Assembly (NCBI RefSeq): GCF_001858025.1
Contig: NZ_LZQD01000001.1
Coordinates: forward strand, 62,001 to 126,000
Source of the DNA: Trichormus sp. NMC-1
GTDB taxonomy: Bacteria > Cyanobacteriota > Cyanobacteriia > Cyanobacteriales > Nostocaceae
DNA length: 64,000 nucleotides
Reading direction: 5' to 3'
The position numbers were made by a program, and so were the translations under genes. Shown piece after piece: positions 53,794-63,208 of the stretch (positions are counted from its first letter, which is position 1; the number at the start of each line of letters is the position of its first letter). Below the pieces are notes generated by a model. It was not told where the DNA came from, searched no databases, and saw only the letters and a list, made by a program, of their open reading frames with translations.

Positions 53794-54390
53794 CTAATCT
53801 AATTCTCGTCGTCCTTCCATTGCTCTAGCCAGAGTCACCTCATCAGCATATTCTAAATCACCACCCACAGGTAAACCAAAAGCAATACGTGTGACTTTAG
53901 TAAATGGTTTTAGTAGTTGTCCTATATATAATGTGGTTGTTTCCCCTTCTATACTGGGACTAATGGCCATAATCACTTCTTTGGGCTGTTGCTGACTGAC
54001 GCGCCGTACTAAAGATTGGACTGTCAATTGTTCTGGGCCAATACCGTCCATTGGGGAAATTACCCCACCTAAAACATGATATTTACCTTTATACTCGCGG
54101 GTTTTTTCCAGCGCAATGACATCACGGGAATCTGCAACTACACAGATAGTTGTCTGATCTCGGTTGGGGTTGCGGCAGATTTCACATACAGGTTCAGCCG
54201 AGAGGTGATAGCAAACTTGACACAAGCCGATTTGTTTTTTTGCATCAATCAGGGCTTGTGCTAAGGCTTCTACTTCTGCTTCTGGGCGCTTCAAAATATG
54301 CAAAGCTAGACGCTGGGCGGATTTGGGACCGACTCCTGGTAGGCGTTGCAGTTGTTCAATTAACCGGGCTAAAGGGCGTGCGTAAACCGT
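53794..54390 (-). CDS. recR: RecR recombination mediator with a non-standard start codon
   Basis: About 198 residues if it starts at the ACG at 54390-54388; the first ATG (54303) would drop ~29 residues that clearly belong to RecR ([32 protein letters not shown], helix-hairpin-helix). Four-Cys zinc finger CQVC...CEIC, then the Toprim domain with [13 protein letters not shown]. RecR clamps DNA in the RecFOR gap-repair pathway. AGGAG (54399-54403, minus) lies 8 nt before the ACG. No ATG, GTG or TTG occurs in frame before the stop TGA upstream. Confidence 0.9.
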   Translation of the reverse strand, partial: TVYARPLARLIEQLQRLPGVGPKSAQRLALHILKRPEAEVEALAQALIDAKKQIGLCQVCYHLSAEPVCEICRNPNRDQTTICVVADSRDVIALEKTREYKGKYHVLGGVISPMDGIGPEQLTVQSLVRRVSQQQPKEVIMAISPSIEGETTTLYIGQLLKPFTKVTRIAFGLPVGGDLEYADEVTLARAMEGRRELD

Positions 54391-54500
54391 AGTTTTGTCT
54401 CCTAGATGTTTTCACCTTTACTATGATGACATTTTTGGGAGGGTTTGGAGTATTTGTGGTGCGATAGCGCAAGCGCTGACTTGTCAGTTCGCAATGACAG

Positions 54501-54591
54501 TAGACATCGACCGAAGTTAAATATGCGTTTTCCAGAACCCTTGTAGAGACGTTGCATGCAACGTCTCTACATCCTTTTTCGGAAATATCTA
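54501..54591 (+). repeat. 91-bp TA-ended MITE, copy 4, compensated palindrome
   Basis: Same length as copies 1 and 3. The inner palindrome (54543-54570) reads GTTGCATGCAAC where the others read GTTCCATGGAAC: both halves changed together, keeping base pairing. Confidence 0.75.
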
Positions 54592-54603
54592 ATACATTGA
54601 TGA

Positions 54604-55401
54604 TTATTCAATTTCTTCACATCTAACTAACAACCGTTCCATATCCTCAGCTAAGGAAATCAAATCTTTCCAAGAGGAACCACTAACTAAACTTTGAGCG
54701 TGCGCTAAACGGTTTCGCAAGTGTTCAGATGATTTGAGGAACCTTTCCCCAAACCGCTTTGATTTCAGTTCTAGTTGCTGAAAAAGTTCTGGTTGATTCA
54801 ATACCAATTCTCGTTTATCGCAAAATTGCAAATAATCTAATAAATCTGTAGCTTCATTTCTTTCCTGACTTTCACGCCATAATTTTTGAGCGGCTTCTAA
54901 ACGGTCAGGTTTGAGGACTTTTTGCCAAGAATCTTGGGGATAATAAAGCCTTACCAGTCGTAATAAATTCATTTCTAGCAGCGTCACCAAGCCAAATAGT
55001 AACATTCTCACTGGTGCTTTTTGCAAGTCACCACAAGTAATAATACCAGTTACTTTATTACAGTCTAATACAAATAATCTTGGCGTTTGTTGCAGAATAG
55101 GAAACAACTTCATCAGTGGAGTGGAAATGGCGACTAGTTCTTGAGGATGAAACACCCGTTGATAGTCGCGGCATTTTCCAGATTTGCTTTGTAGTAATGT
55201 AGTAATTTCTACATAACCGCTGATAGTATTTCCTGTTTTTACCCCCACCACATCAAAATCCTGTAACTGCATCCAATCTAGTACTTCTGTTACATCTGCG
55301 TCAGCCGTTACAGCTTTTAATGGTTCGGCTACATATTCTATGGTGATACTGTTCTCAAATAAGCTTCGTAAATCTTGAGAACGAGACTTTAGCTGTTTCA
55401 T
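54604..55401 (-). CDS. CBS-pair protein with a C-terminal HEPN-like motif
   Basis: 265 residues. N-terminal ~25-140 has two CBS-like repeats (ITIEYVAEPLKAVTADADVTEVLDWMQLQDFDVVGVKTGNTISGYVEI; PLMKLFPILQQTPRLFVLDCNKVTGIITCGDL). The C-terminal half is helical, and LRNRLAHAQSLV carries R-x4-H in the HEPN form RNxxxH. CBS pairs bind adenine nucleotides; a CBS-HEPN fusion could be a nucleotide-gated RNase, but the HEPN call rests on one motif. Single gene. Confidence 0.6.
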   Translation of the reverse strand: MKQLKSRSQDLRSLFENSITIEYVAEPLKAVTADADVTEVLDWMQLQDFDVVGVKTGNTISGYVEITTLLQSKSGKCRDYQRVFHPQELVAISTPLMKLFPILQQTPRLFVLDCNKVTGIITCGDLQKAPVRMLLFGLVTLLEMNLLRLVRLYYPQDSWQKVLKPDRLEAAQKLWRESQERNEATDLLDYLQFCDKRELVLNQPELFQQLELKSKRFGERFLKSSEHLRNRLAHAQSLVSGSSWKDLISLAEDMERLLVRCEEIE

Positions 55402-55619
55402 CTGTCGTTAGCAATAAGACATCAGCAGGACTAGTATTTCATGAAAGTCTACATTTTTACTGTCCTCTAGATGTCATAAGCTGTCGGAAAGGGGTAGGCA
55501 TCCTCATTTATCCCAAAGACAAATATTTACGTCGGACTACTTACACCCACAAAGATAGATTGTATGAATTTTTTTTAATCAAATGATATCCAAAACTTTA
55601 TGCCAGGTCAGAATAAATA

Positions 55620-55649
55620 TAAAAAAGGTTTGGTTAGCCACCAAACCTT
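55620..55649 (-). terminator. Terminator (minus strand)
   Basis: Stem AAGGTTTGG/CCAAACCTT with a 7-nt loop; on the minus strand it is followed by a T-run. Serves a transcript coming from the ispH side. Confidence 0.7.
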
Positions 55650-55914
55650 CATACTAAATCCAGTGCATAACAACATCCCAAACTAATGTAACCTGTCTTG
55701 TTTTGCTGAAGCATCTTCCTATAGGATGTGTACAAATATCCTCAAAACTGATATGGTACTATGCTTTGATAGTTAAAAATATACCTGCGGTGAATCTAAA
55801 ATCTAAAATCATTTGACACTTTTATTGGTGGCTATTTGGCATTTTGGCAGTTATCTATGACTGTAGGTTGATATATTCCAGAAATTACCAAGATGTTTTT
55901 AAGTTTTATACCAC

Positions 55915-55939
55915 AGACGGACCTTATTCCGTCTTTTTT
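55915..55939 (+). terminator. Terminator 1 (plus strand) in the ispH-upstream gap
   Basis: Stem AGACGGA/TCCGTCT, 6-nt loop, then six T. No protein gene precedes it on the plus strand. Confidence 0.75.
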
Positions 55940-56163
55940 GTTTGGTTTTTTGGAATTTGGCACTTTGGCAGAAAATGGTAAAATATCTGTGTTACCTTCA
56001 TAAAAAGAGTAAGGATTAATAATGGAAATAAACAATTAGTACGATCTAAATTGACGTTCTTGTTGTTGATTTCATTTGTGATCCTGACAACCTATTAAAT
56101 TTTATGTGTGTTATTTTTGTTCCGTATTTACAAGGTGTATTACCACTTTCAAGCTATTAGTGT

Positions 56164-56193
56164 GGACGGGATAAATACCCGTCCTTTATTTTT
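56164..56193 (+). terminator. Terminator 2 (plus strand)
   Basis: Stem GGACGGG/CCCGTCC, 7-nt loop, then TTTATTTTT. Confidence 0.75.
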
Positions 56194-56276
56194 GACAAAT
56201 GTAGGGAATAAACAAATTGACTTCGCTATTATTGAACTAACTTTAGTTTAGAACAGAGCGAATTAAGAAACTAAAG

Positions 56277-57485
56277 TTAAACTAAACTGACTGTACCTTT
56301 CAGGGCAAAAATTTTCTCAATGATATCTTCTACGACTTTATCGGGTGTAGAAGCACCAGAAGTTATTCCCACAACTATTTCTCCTTTTGGTAACCAGTTT
56401 TCTGTGATCACCAACTCTCCGGTTAATTGACGATGTTCGATGGAATCAATTGATTTAATTCGCTCAACACTATCAATGTGATAGGAAGGAATATTCCAGT
56501 CAAAAGCAATTTGTTGCAATTGAGTAGTATTGGATGAATTAAACCCACCAATTACTACCATTAAATCGAGATTTTGTTCTACTAATTCCAACATGGCATC
56601 TTGACGTTCTTGCGTTGCGTCACAGATAGTATTGAAACTTTGAAAATGCTGATTTAATTCGGTGGGACTATATTTCTGCATCATAGTCCGCTCAAACAGT
56701 TTACCAATTTTTTCGGTGTCACCTTTGAGCATGGTAGTTTGGTTAGCAATACCCACTCGTTCTAAATCTTGATCAGGATCAAATCCAGCGGAACAAGCTT
56801 TAGCAAATTTCGCTAAAAATTCCTCACGGTTGCCACCATTAAGAATATAGTTAGTCACATATTCTGCTTCTTGCAAATTCAGCACAATCAGATATTTTCC
56901 TGCAAAGGAACTCGTGGCGACGGTTTCCTCATGCTTATATTTACCGTGAATAATGGAAGTGTATTCGCCTTTTTTGTGCTTTTCAACTGTATTCCAAACT
57001 TTGGAAACCCAAGGACAAGTAGTATCAACAATTTTGCAGCCTTTCTCATGCAAAATCTGCATTTCTTGAACGCTGGCACCAAAGGCGGGTAAAATGACCA
57101 CATCACCTATATCAACAACAGAAAAATCCTTTATATTGGCTTCTACAGGGATAAATTGTACTTCCATTTCCTGCATTCGCTGATTCACAGAAGGATTATG
57201 AATAATTTCATTGGTAATCCAAATGCGTTCTGTGGGGAAGTGCTGACGAGTTTCATAGGCCATAGCAACAGCACGTTCTACACCCCAGCAAAAGCCAAAA
57301 GCTTGTGCTAGTCGGATAGTGACATCACCTCTTTGGAGAGTGTAGTTGCGATCGCGTATTTGCTGAATCAAGTTGCTTTGAAACTCAGACTGCAACTGGG
57401 TGGCGACTTCTGCTTGATGACCAAACCCTTTGCGATTGTAATTTTCTGAATGTTGGAGGCTACGTTTAAAAGCTTTGGTATCCAT
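56277..57485 (-). CDS. ispH: 4-hydroxy-3-methylbut-2-enyl diphosphate reductase
   Basis: 402 residues, the longer cyanobacterial/plant form. The three cluster cysteines are seen in [22 protein letters not shown] and [11 protein letters not shown]. Final enzyme of the MEP pathway, making IPP and DMAPP, with a [4Fe-4S] cluster. Transcribed away from the terminator-rich gap, so its 3' end lies at 56277. Confidence 0.96.
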   Translation of the reverse strand: MDTKAFKRSLQHSENYNRKGFGHQAEVATQLQSEFQSNLIQQIRDRNYTLQRGDVTIRLAQAFGFCWGVERAVAMAYETRQHFPTERIWITNEIIHNPSVNQRMQEMEVQFIPVEANIKDFSVVDIGDVVILPAFGASVQEMQILHEKGCKIVDTTCPWVSKVWNTVEKHKKGEYTSIIHGKYKHEETVATSSFAGKYLIVLNLQEAEYVTNYILNGGNREEFLAKFAKACSAGFDPDQDLERVGIANQTTMLKGDTEKIGKLFERTMMQKYSPTELNQHFQSFNTICDATQERQDAMLELVEQNLDLMVVIGGFNSSNTTQLQQIAFDWNIPSYHIDSVERIKSIDSIEHRQLTGELVITENWLPKGEIVVGITSGASTPDKVVEDIIEKIFALKGTVSLV

Positions 57486-57606
57486 TTAGGTTTTGCCACT
57501 AAAATCACTTTTTCTTATTTTCTCGCGCGAAGGGGCGATTTAGATGGGTAAGTTCTAATCTATTACAAAAAACTCCCCATCTCCCCGTGTCTCCGCGTCT
57601 TCCCCA

Positions 57607-58476
57607 TTAAATCCTCTCTCGAGCATTTCCTGACTGACTTTCTTGGGGCTGGGGTGCTAATGGCTTGTTGTTATAAATCTGCAATGCAGTCCGCCAGACT
57701 AGATAGCCTTGAGGATTGAGATGTAAGCCATCGGTAGTCAATTGCGGATTGAGATTACCTTGCTTATTGGTGAATAAGGGATGTAAATCCAGATATTTGA
57801 TATCTTGTCTAGTTGCTATTTTTTGTAGTTCTTCATTCAACTGGCGGATGCGACTATTGGGAATAGCCAGCAATTTCTCCTTTCTTTCCCAAGTTGCTTC
57901 TTCTCCCCCATGAGGTAAAATCGACTGCACAAAGATTTGTGCTTGGGGATGTGTGTTTCGCAGATAACGGATAATTTGCCGCTGATTGGCTAAAATTTCT
58001 TCATCGCCTACTCCTCGAATCAGGTCATTAATACCAATCATGACTAAAATTGTTTCTGGCTGAGTGCGGTCAAATAAATCTAATCTTTTCAATAGTCCAT
58101 CGCTAGTTTCACCGGATATGCCCTGATTTAGCCAAGTTCTGTCTTCAGGTAATAACTCAGGTGGAAACCACAAACTCAGAGAATCCCCAGCTAGTATGGT
58201 TAAATGCTGAGGAGGTTTGGATGCAGCTACCTTTGCTTCTTGTTTGAGGATATCTAACCATTGCCGATAACTGAGTTTATGGCGGGGGCCTAACTCTGGT
58301 GCTACCGATGGAGTTGTACTGTTGAGGTTGATTGGTGCTGCGGAAGTTGTGGTTGCAAAAGCAGTGGTCAATTTCTGCTGTCGCCAAATCAGCAGGATGA
58401 CGGACAACATCAGGATGCCATTGGTTATCAGTAAGAAAAATCCCCAGACAGGAAATGTTTTTACAGGAGTGGACAC
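57607..58476 (-). CDS. Membrane-anchored SGNH/GDSL hydrolase
   Basis: 289 residues. N-terminal membrane helix (~10-32), Ser/Thr/Pro-rich linker, then an SGNH domain: GDSLSLWFP (nucleophile Ser), GISGETSDGLL (Gly block), VMIGINDLIRG (Asn block) and the C-terminal TDGLHLNPQGY (Asp-x-x-His). Predicted extracytoplasmic esterase or acyltransferase; substrate unknown. Confidence 0.9.
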   Translation of the reverse strand: MSTPVKTFPVWGFFLLITNGILMLSVILLIWRQQKLTTAFATTTSAAPINLNSTTPSVAPELGPRHKLSYRQWLDILKQEAKVAASKPPQHLTILAGDSLSLWFPPELLPEDRTWLNQGISGETSDGLLKRLDLFDRTQPETILVMIGINDLIRGVGDEEILANQRQIIRYLRNTHPQAQIFVQSILPHGGEEATWERKEKLLAIPNSRIRQLNEELQKIATRQDIKYLDLHPLFTNKQGNLNPQLTTDGLHLNPQGYLVWRTALQIYNNKPLAPQPQESQSGNARERI

Positions 58477-58594
58477 GACTAAAAAATTAAAAATTAGAAA
58501 TTCAAAGTAATTTCTGTGGTCAGTCTGATGGCGAGTAAGTTAAATGTACATCAGGCTTACAAACTTTAGCAATTTTGATTTATGGCAGATGCAA

Positions 58595-58780
58595 TATAGC
58601 GGTTCTTGGTTGAGTGAGATACAAACACCCCACCCCCAACCCCCTCCCCCTTCGGGTGATGCCTCCGGCACACCTTCGGTGAACACCAGTCGCCTACGGT
58701 GGGAAACCCGCCTACAGCGCTGGTTCACCGCAAGCGATGAGGGGACTATGATGTATCTCATTCAAGTGCATACCGCTATA
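58595..58780 (-). repeat. MITE copy C, interrupted by a nested repeat
   Basis: Inverted relative to 2507 and 19757. Ends tatagcggtt and accgctata. Length 186 bp, i.e. 106 plus ~80: an extra segment (aggcgggtttcccaccgtag-type, 58653-58733 approx.) lies between cgcttgc and the G-rich run. Confidence 0.65.
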
Positions 58781-58835
58781 AGAGTTCCCTGCTATAGATT
58801 TTAGATCCCTAGACCTCAAAAATCTCAAGATTTAT

Positions 58836-58872
58836 ATAAAAAAGCAGCGGGAGTGAAAGCTGTCCCACTGCT
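58836..58872 (-). terminator. Terminator of amt
   Basis: Minus strand: AGCAGTGGGA, 10-nt loop, TCCCGCTGCT, then a T-run. Follows the amt stop at 58944. Confidence 0.75.
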
Positions 58873-58943
58873 GCTGGAGTTATCGCCCCGTCTTGAGCGT
58901 CTCTTTCTTATCCTTTACCTAACTCTGGCAAAAGGTCTAATGA

Positions 58944-60326
58944 CTAAGAAACATTAATGCGATCGCCAAACTCGGAGTTGTAACCTTCTTCTCCATGTTC
59001 GTTGATATCTAGTCCTTGATTTTCAACTTCCCCTTTGACACGCAAACCGATGGTAGCATCAATAACTTTCAGAATTACCCAAGTACCAACCGCAGCAATT
59101 ATATAAGCTATAGCGATCGCTCCTAGTTCTACGAATAATTCTCCAAAATTACCGCGCAATACTCCATCTTTACCGCCGGAGTTGACTTCGGTAGTGGCAA
59201 AAAAGGCGGTTAAAATTGCCCCTATTGTTCCACCTACACCATGTACAGGATAGGTATCTAAGGCATCGTCAACTTGTAATTTGTGTTTGAAACTCACAGC
59301 ATAGAAGCAAACGACGGAGGTGATGAAACCTATTAAAATTGCTGCCACGGGTGTGACAAATCCGGCGGCTGGGGTGATACCCACTAAACCTGCTACCGCA
59401 CCTGTAGCCGCTCCTACAGCGGTTGGTTTGCCGCGTAAACTGGCTTCTAAAATCAGCCACATTAAAGCACCAGCAGCGGCTGAAGTATTGGTAGCAACAA
59501 AGGCTACTGTGGCCACTTCACCAGCAGATAAGGCGCTACCAGCATTAAAGCCGAACCAGCCAAACCAAAGTAAGCCAGCACCCAGCAAAATAAAGGGGAC
59601 GTTGTGGGGGGGACTCAAACGATCTGGGTGGTTTTTCCTGGGTCCGAGGACAAACGCTGCTACCAGTGCAGAAACCCCGGAACTAATATGCACGACTGTA
59701 CCCCCAGCAAAGTCAAGAGCGCCTATACCACCGTATAAACCTAAAAATCCACCTTTTGCCCAAACCATGTGCGCTAGAGGTGTGTAAATGAAGGTTGACC
59801 ATAACAGCACAAATAGGCAATAGGCGCGGAAACTCATCCGTTCTGCGATCGCTCCAGAAATTAAAGCTGGGGTGATAATTGCAAACATGGCTTGATAGAT
59901 CATGAAGGCTTGATGAGGTATTGTCCCCGCATAGGAAACAACTTCCTCAGGAGTTGAACCTTCCAGATAACCGCTGGTTTCTAAACCGACACCGTTTAAC
60001 CCTAACCACTCTAATCCACCAATGAACGGTAACCCAGGAGCAAAGGACAGACTATAACCCCAGAGAATCCAGGTTACTCCCACAATCGCCATCAACACAA
60101 AACTCATCATTAATGTGTTGAGGATATTGCGCGATCGCACAAACCCACCATAAAAGAAAGCCAATCCCGGTGTCATCAGCAATACTAGTGCAGACGAAAT
60201 CAGCATAAATGCTGTATCTCCACCATCAGGAGCGGGGGCAGATTCTTGAGCAAAAGCATTGCCAGTTAGCACCCCGAACATGAGAACTAGGGTCAAAACC
60301 CCAACCATGAAAAATTTCTTCAGCAC
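58944..60326 (-). CDS. amt: Ammonium transporter
   Basis: 460 residues. Signal peptide, then ~11 membrane helices with Amt motifs (DTAFMLISSALVLLMTPGLAFFYGG; GGTVVHISSGVSALVAAFVLGPR with a pore His; DTYPVHGVGGTIGAILTAFF with the second). C-terminal tail with GLRVKGEVENQGLDINEHGE for PII-type interaction. Moves NH4+/NH3 across the plasma membrane. A GTA-N8-TAC NtcA box lies upstream. Which paralogue (amt1/4/B) is not decided. Confidence 0.95.
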   Translation of the reverse strand: MLKKFFMVGVLTLVLMFGVLTGNAFAQESAPAPDGGDTAFMLISSALVLLMTPGLAFFYGGFVRSRNILNTLMMSFVLMAIVGVTWILWGYSLSFAPGLPFIGGLEWLGLNGVGLETSGYLEGSTPEEVVSYAGTIPHQAFMIYQAMFAIITPALISGAIAERMSFRAYCLFVLLWSTFIYTPLAHMVWAKGGFLGLYGGIGALDFAGGTVVHISSGVSALVAAFVLGPRKNHPDRLSPPHNVPFILLGAGLLWFGWFGFNAGSALSAGEVATVAFVATNTSAAAGALMWLILEASLRGKPTAVGAATGAVAGLVGITPAAGFVTPVAAILIGFITSVVCFYAVSFKHKLQVDDALDTYPVHGVGGTIGAILTAFFATTEVNSGGKDGVLRGNFGELFVELGAIAIAYIIAAVGTWVILKVIDATIGLRVKGEVENQGLDINEHGEEGYNSEFGDRINVS

Positions 60327-60376
60327 TTGTTTTTGTTCCTATGCACCAATTACTTGACATCACTTCAATAGCTTCC

Positions 60377-60390
60377 GTAATCTTGTTTAC
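60377..60390 (-). promoter_or_regulatory. NtcA-binding-type box upstream of amt
   Basis: GTAATCTTGTTTAC on plus (GTA-N8-TAC, palindromic ends), 51 bp before the amt start codon. amt genes are known NtcA targets in cyanobacteria. The expected -10 at ~22 bp is weak (TAATTG). Confidence 0.6.
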
Positions 60391-60605
60391 AACTTTTGTC
60401 TTAAAAGTTACTCAAGTTCAATTTTCGGTAAACCTTAACAAAAAAATAATCCTGATCATAGGTGTTAATGGAACAACTAATTATTGAGTTATGTATTAGT
60501 TACATATCTTAATCACGTAAATTACATCGCAGGAGACTGGGGACGCGGTGATGGGGTGATGGGGTGATGGGGAGAAATAATTACCTCCTGCTCCCTGCCT
60601 TCTAT

Positions 60606-60661
60606 CACCTGTCACCTGTCACCTGTCACCTGTTCCCTATTCCCTGTTCCCTGTTCCCTGT
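60606..60661. repeat. Heptamer array (CACCTGT x4, TCCCTRT x4)
   Basis: Eight heptamers. It runs into the 3' end of the kinase gene: its stop codon and last residues (QGTGNRE) lie in the array. Confidence 0.8.
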
Positions 60662-62955
60662 TTACGAATTATCAATGATTTCAAATCTTGAAGAACAGCA
60701 GTAGCAGATTGATAGCGATCGCTAAAATGATAACAAACCATCTGATCTAAAATTGTCGCTAGTTCAGTACTGACTGTCACTGTTGACTGCCACATAATAT
60801 TACCAGTGTCTGGATTTGGCTGAAGTTGCTGCGGTGGTATCCCAGTCAGAGCTTGAATTCCAATCATTCCTAAAGCATAAATATCACTACATAAACGAGG
60901 ATGTCCTGCAAACTGTTCTGGGGGAGAATAACCCCGCGTCCCAATCGCTACCGTGGCTAATTCTGTTTCCTCGGCTTGACGTGGTTGAATCAATTTGACT
61001 GCACCAAAGTCTATTAATACCAGTCGATTATCTTCAGTACATCTAATAATATTAGTTGGTTTAATATCTCGATGAATTACACGGCGTTGATGTATAAATA
61101 CTAAAATTTCTAAAATTTCTTTGAGCATCGCAATCACAAATGCTTCACTCTTTGCCCCTTGTTCTGGTGGTAATTCTGCATTTAAAGTATGACCAGGAAT
61201 ATATTCTTGCACCAAGTAAAATTCTTGATTATCTTCAAAGTAAGCAAATAGTTCAGGAATTTGACGATGTTTGCCCAAAACTTCTAAAATTTCTGCTTCA
61301 GTATTAAATAATCTCCGAGCAACTTGCAAAAATTTTGTATCATTACGGGCTGGCATTAACTGTTTAACTACACAGATAGGATTACCAGGTCGTTGAGTAT
61401 CTTCTGCTAAATAAGTGCGACCAAATCCACCAGCACCAAGAGTTTTAGAAATTTTGTACCGTCCACCTAAAAGAAACCCACCAGTATTAACTGTGGAGAT
61501 TTCAGATAACCAATTTAGTTGAGAGCCTAGGGATGGAACAAACGTTGTTTGATCAAATAGTAAGCTTAATTGTGCGATCGCTTCTTGTTGTTTTTCAACT
61601 TGCAGAATAATCGCTTGATTGTCTTGCTGAGTTTTGTAAGTAATGTAACCCATGACAGCAAAAACATTTATTACTAAAGCCAAGGAAGGTGAAAACAGTG
61701 GTATCCATATCGCTTGCAGATAAAAACCAGCAGCGATTCCCACCAAACCCAATAAGACAAAACCTGCCACTAATAGTAACAGCAAAGGATGTCGCCATTG
61801 CCATGCTAAAGCACCACCTACCAACGAACAACCCCAAATCCACAAAAATTCAGCCCAGTCAGGCCAATAGGAAATTAGAGGTCTTCCATCTAAAACTGTA
61901 CTCAGAATTTGACTCGCTATTTGTGCATGAATAAAAACACGAGGCATTCTTGCAGACTGGTCAGATAAAGCACTATAGGGTGTATAGAAACCAGAATGTA
62001 CAGAACTGGCTGTAGTACCAATTATGACCAGACGATCCTTAATCCAATTAGGGTTTACTTGACCTCTGAGAACCTGCGTCAAGGTGACTTGTTGGGCGAG
62101 GTGATGTGGGTGACGGTAATTTAATAGAATTTGATAACCATAGGCATCTGTATGCTGATAACTGCCCGCATTCGGGTCTAGACGGGGAAATAAAGTTTGA
62201 CCTATTTTCAATTCTCCATCTTCAGTAAAATCATATTCGATACCTTGTTTGTGCAAATAAGTAAGAGCTAATAAAGCGGCAAAAGAAAATCGCGTTTGAC
62301 ATTTATTATCTGTATTTGTAACATCAGTAAATAATAAACTCCGGCGCAGAATTTGATCAGTGAAATTGTCAGTAACCACATCATCAAACCCGATATTATC
62401 CATAGGGAAATTGCTGGGTGGTGTAACTTCTAATCTACCAGTATTGCTTAACAAGCAAGTAAGAATGATGTTATCTCGATGTTGTCGATTAGTTGCTAAG
62501 TTGTTTTGATTTGGTAGGTAAATATTTAAACCAATAACACTGGGTTGATAAGATTCTAGTTTTTCTAATAATTTGTTGATAGTTTGATCTGACAATGGCC
62601 ATTTCTCGTGTATCAGATCATCCTGAGTAATCGTAACTAATAAAATTCGTCGATCAGATTGTTCTTCAGGACGGGATTTCTGGGAGACAGTACGCGATCG
62701 CAACATTTGGTCATAAATGCTTAACTCTCCAGCTTGTAACCATTTCAGTTCACGCACTCCCCAGACTAAAGCAGTCACTCCCACACTACTGAGTAGAATG
62801 ATTGACAACCAATTATGGATGGTAAAAGTTAGACGAGAACCTTGATCTTTGATGATAACTGCACGGAATTTTGCTAAAAGTCCATTAATCACGGTAATGC
62901 TGCGGTAGCCTGATGTGGTAGATGTGGCAGAACTGAAATCTACAGCGATTTGCAA
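60637..62955 (-). CDS. CHASE2-domain Ser/Thr protein kinase
   Basis: 772 residues. N-terminal membrane helix (~50-70), CHASE2 extracellular sensor (~75-360), three C-terminal helices of CHASE2 (~370-440), then a cytoplasmic kinase (~495-760) with GAGGFGRT, CVVKQL, HRDIKPTNI, DFGAVK and SPPEQ. Membrane signal sensor of unknown ligand. The last residues are coded by the heptamer array. Confidence 0.92.
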   Translation of the reverse strand: MQIAVDFSSATSTTSGYRSITVINGLLAKFRAVIIKDQGSRLTFTIHNWLSIILLSSVGVTALVWGVRELKWLQAGELSIYDQMLRSRTVSQKSRPEEQSDRRILLVTITQDDLIHEKWPLSDQTINKLLEKLESYQPSVIGLNIYLPNQNNLATNRQHRDNIILTCLLSNTGRLEVTPPSNFPMDNIGFDDVVTDNFTDQILRRSLLFTDVTNTDNKCQTRFSFAALLALTYLHKQGIEYDFTEDGELKIGQTLFPRLDPNAGSYQHTDAYGYQILLNYRHPHHLAQQVTLTQVLRGQVNPNWIKDRLVIIGTTASSVHSGFYTPYSALSDQSARMPRVFIHAQIASQILSTVLDGRPLISYWPDWAEFLWIWGCSLVGGALAWQWRHPLLLLLVAGFVLLGLVGIAAGFYLQAIWIPLFSPSLALVINVFAVMGYITYKTQQDNQAIILQVEKQQEAIAQLSLLFDQTTFVPSLGSQLNWLSEISTVNTGGFLLGGRYKISKTLGAGGFGRTYLAEDTQRPGNPICVVKQLMPARNDTKFLQVARRLFNTEAEILEVLGKHRQIPELFAYFEDNQEFYLVQEYIPGHTLNAELPPEQGAKSEAFVIAMLKEILEILVFIHQRRVIHRDIKPTNIIRCTEDNRLVLIDFGAVKLIQPRQAEETELATVAIGTRGYSPPEQFAGHPRLCSDIYALGMIGIQALTGIPPQQLQPNPDTGNIMWQSTVTVSTELATILDQMVCYHFSDRYQSATAVLQDLKSLIIRKQGTGNRE

Positions 62956-63095
62956 ATAAATAGACTTTTATCCTACTGACTTTCTCCTTATTAGAGAAGG
63001 AGATGAGGTTTCGTTTTTGCAGTCTATAGGAATCATAAATGATATTTGATAGCTTGCGTGGCGTAGCCATAAAATTTTAAGCATTCTGACTCCTG

Positions 63096-63121
63096 TAGGG
63101 GCGTATTGCAATACGCCCCTA
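63096..63121. repeat. 26-bp perfect palindrome
   Basis: TAGGGGCGTATTG then CAATACGCCCCTA. A second, near-palindrome (ggggcaattcatgaattacc) lies at ~63149-63171. Common cyanobacterial dispersed units. Confidence 0.7.
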
Positions 63122-63208
63122 CTCCTGAATTCTTACTTTATTCACGTAGGGGCAATTCATGAATTACCCCCACAGCCTTGTAGTTTTGCGTAAGTTATAT
63201 GTGGCAAT

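Larger units (their letters stand above)
55402..56276. other. Gene-free stretch with three intrinsic terminators
   Basis: No convincing protein; a 67-codon minus-strand frame (55832-56035) overlaps the hairpins and shows no features. Three terminator hairpins and two similar segments (TTTGGCATTTTGGCAG near 55831, TTTGGCACTTTGGCAG near 55958) suggest small RNAs. See findings. Confidence 0.5.

Noticed and set aside
55832-56035. 67-codon minus frame near ispH
   Set aside because: Overlaps a terminator and repeats; no protein character.
63001-63200. Possible riboswitch or tRNA before the 96-residue gene
   Set aside because: The structure is two short palindromes only; no conserved riboswitch or cloverleaf pattern.
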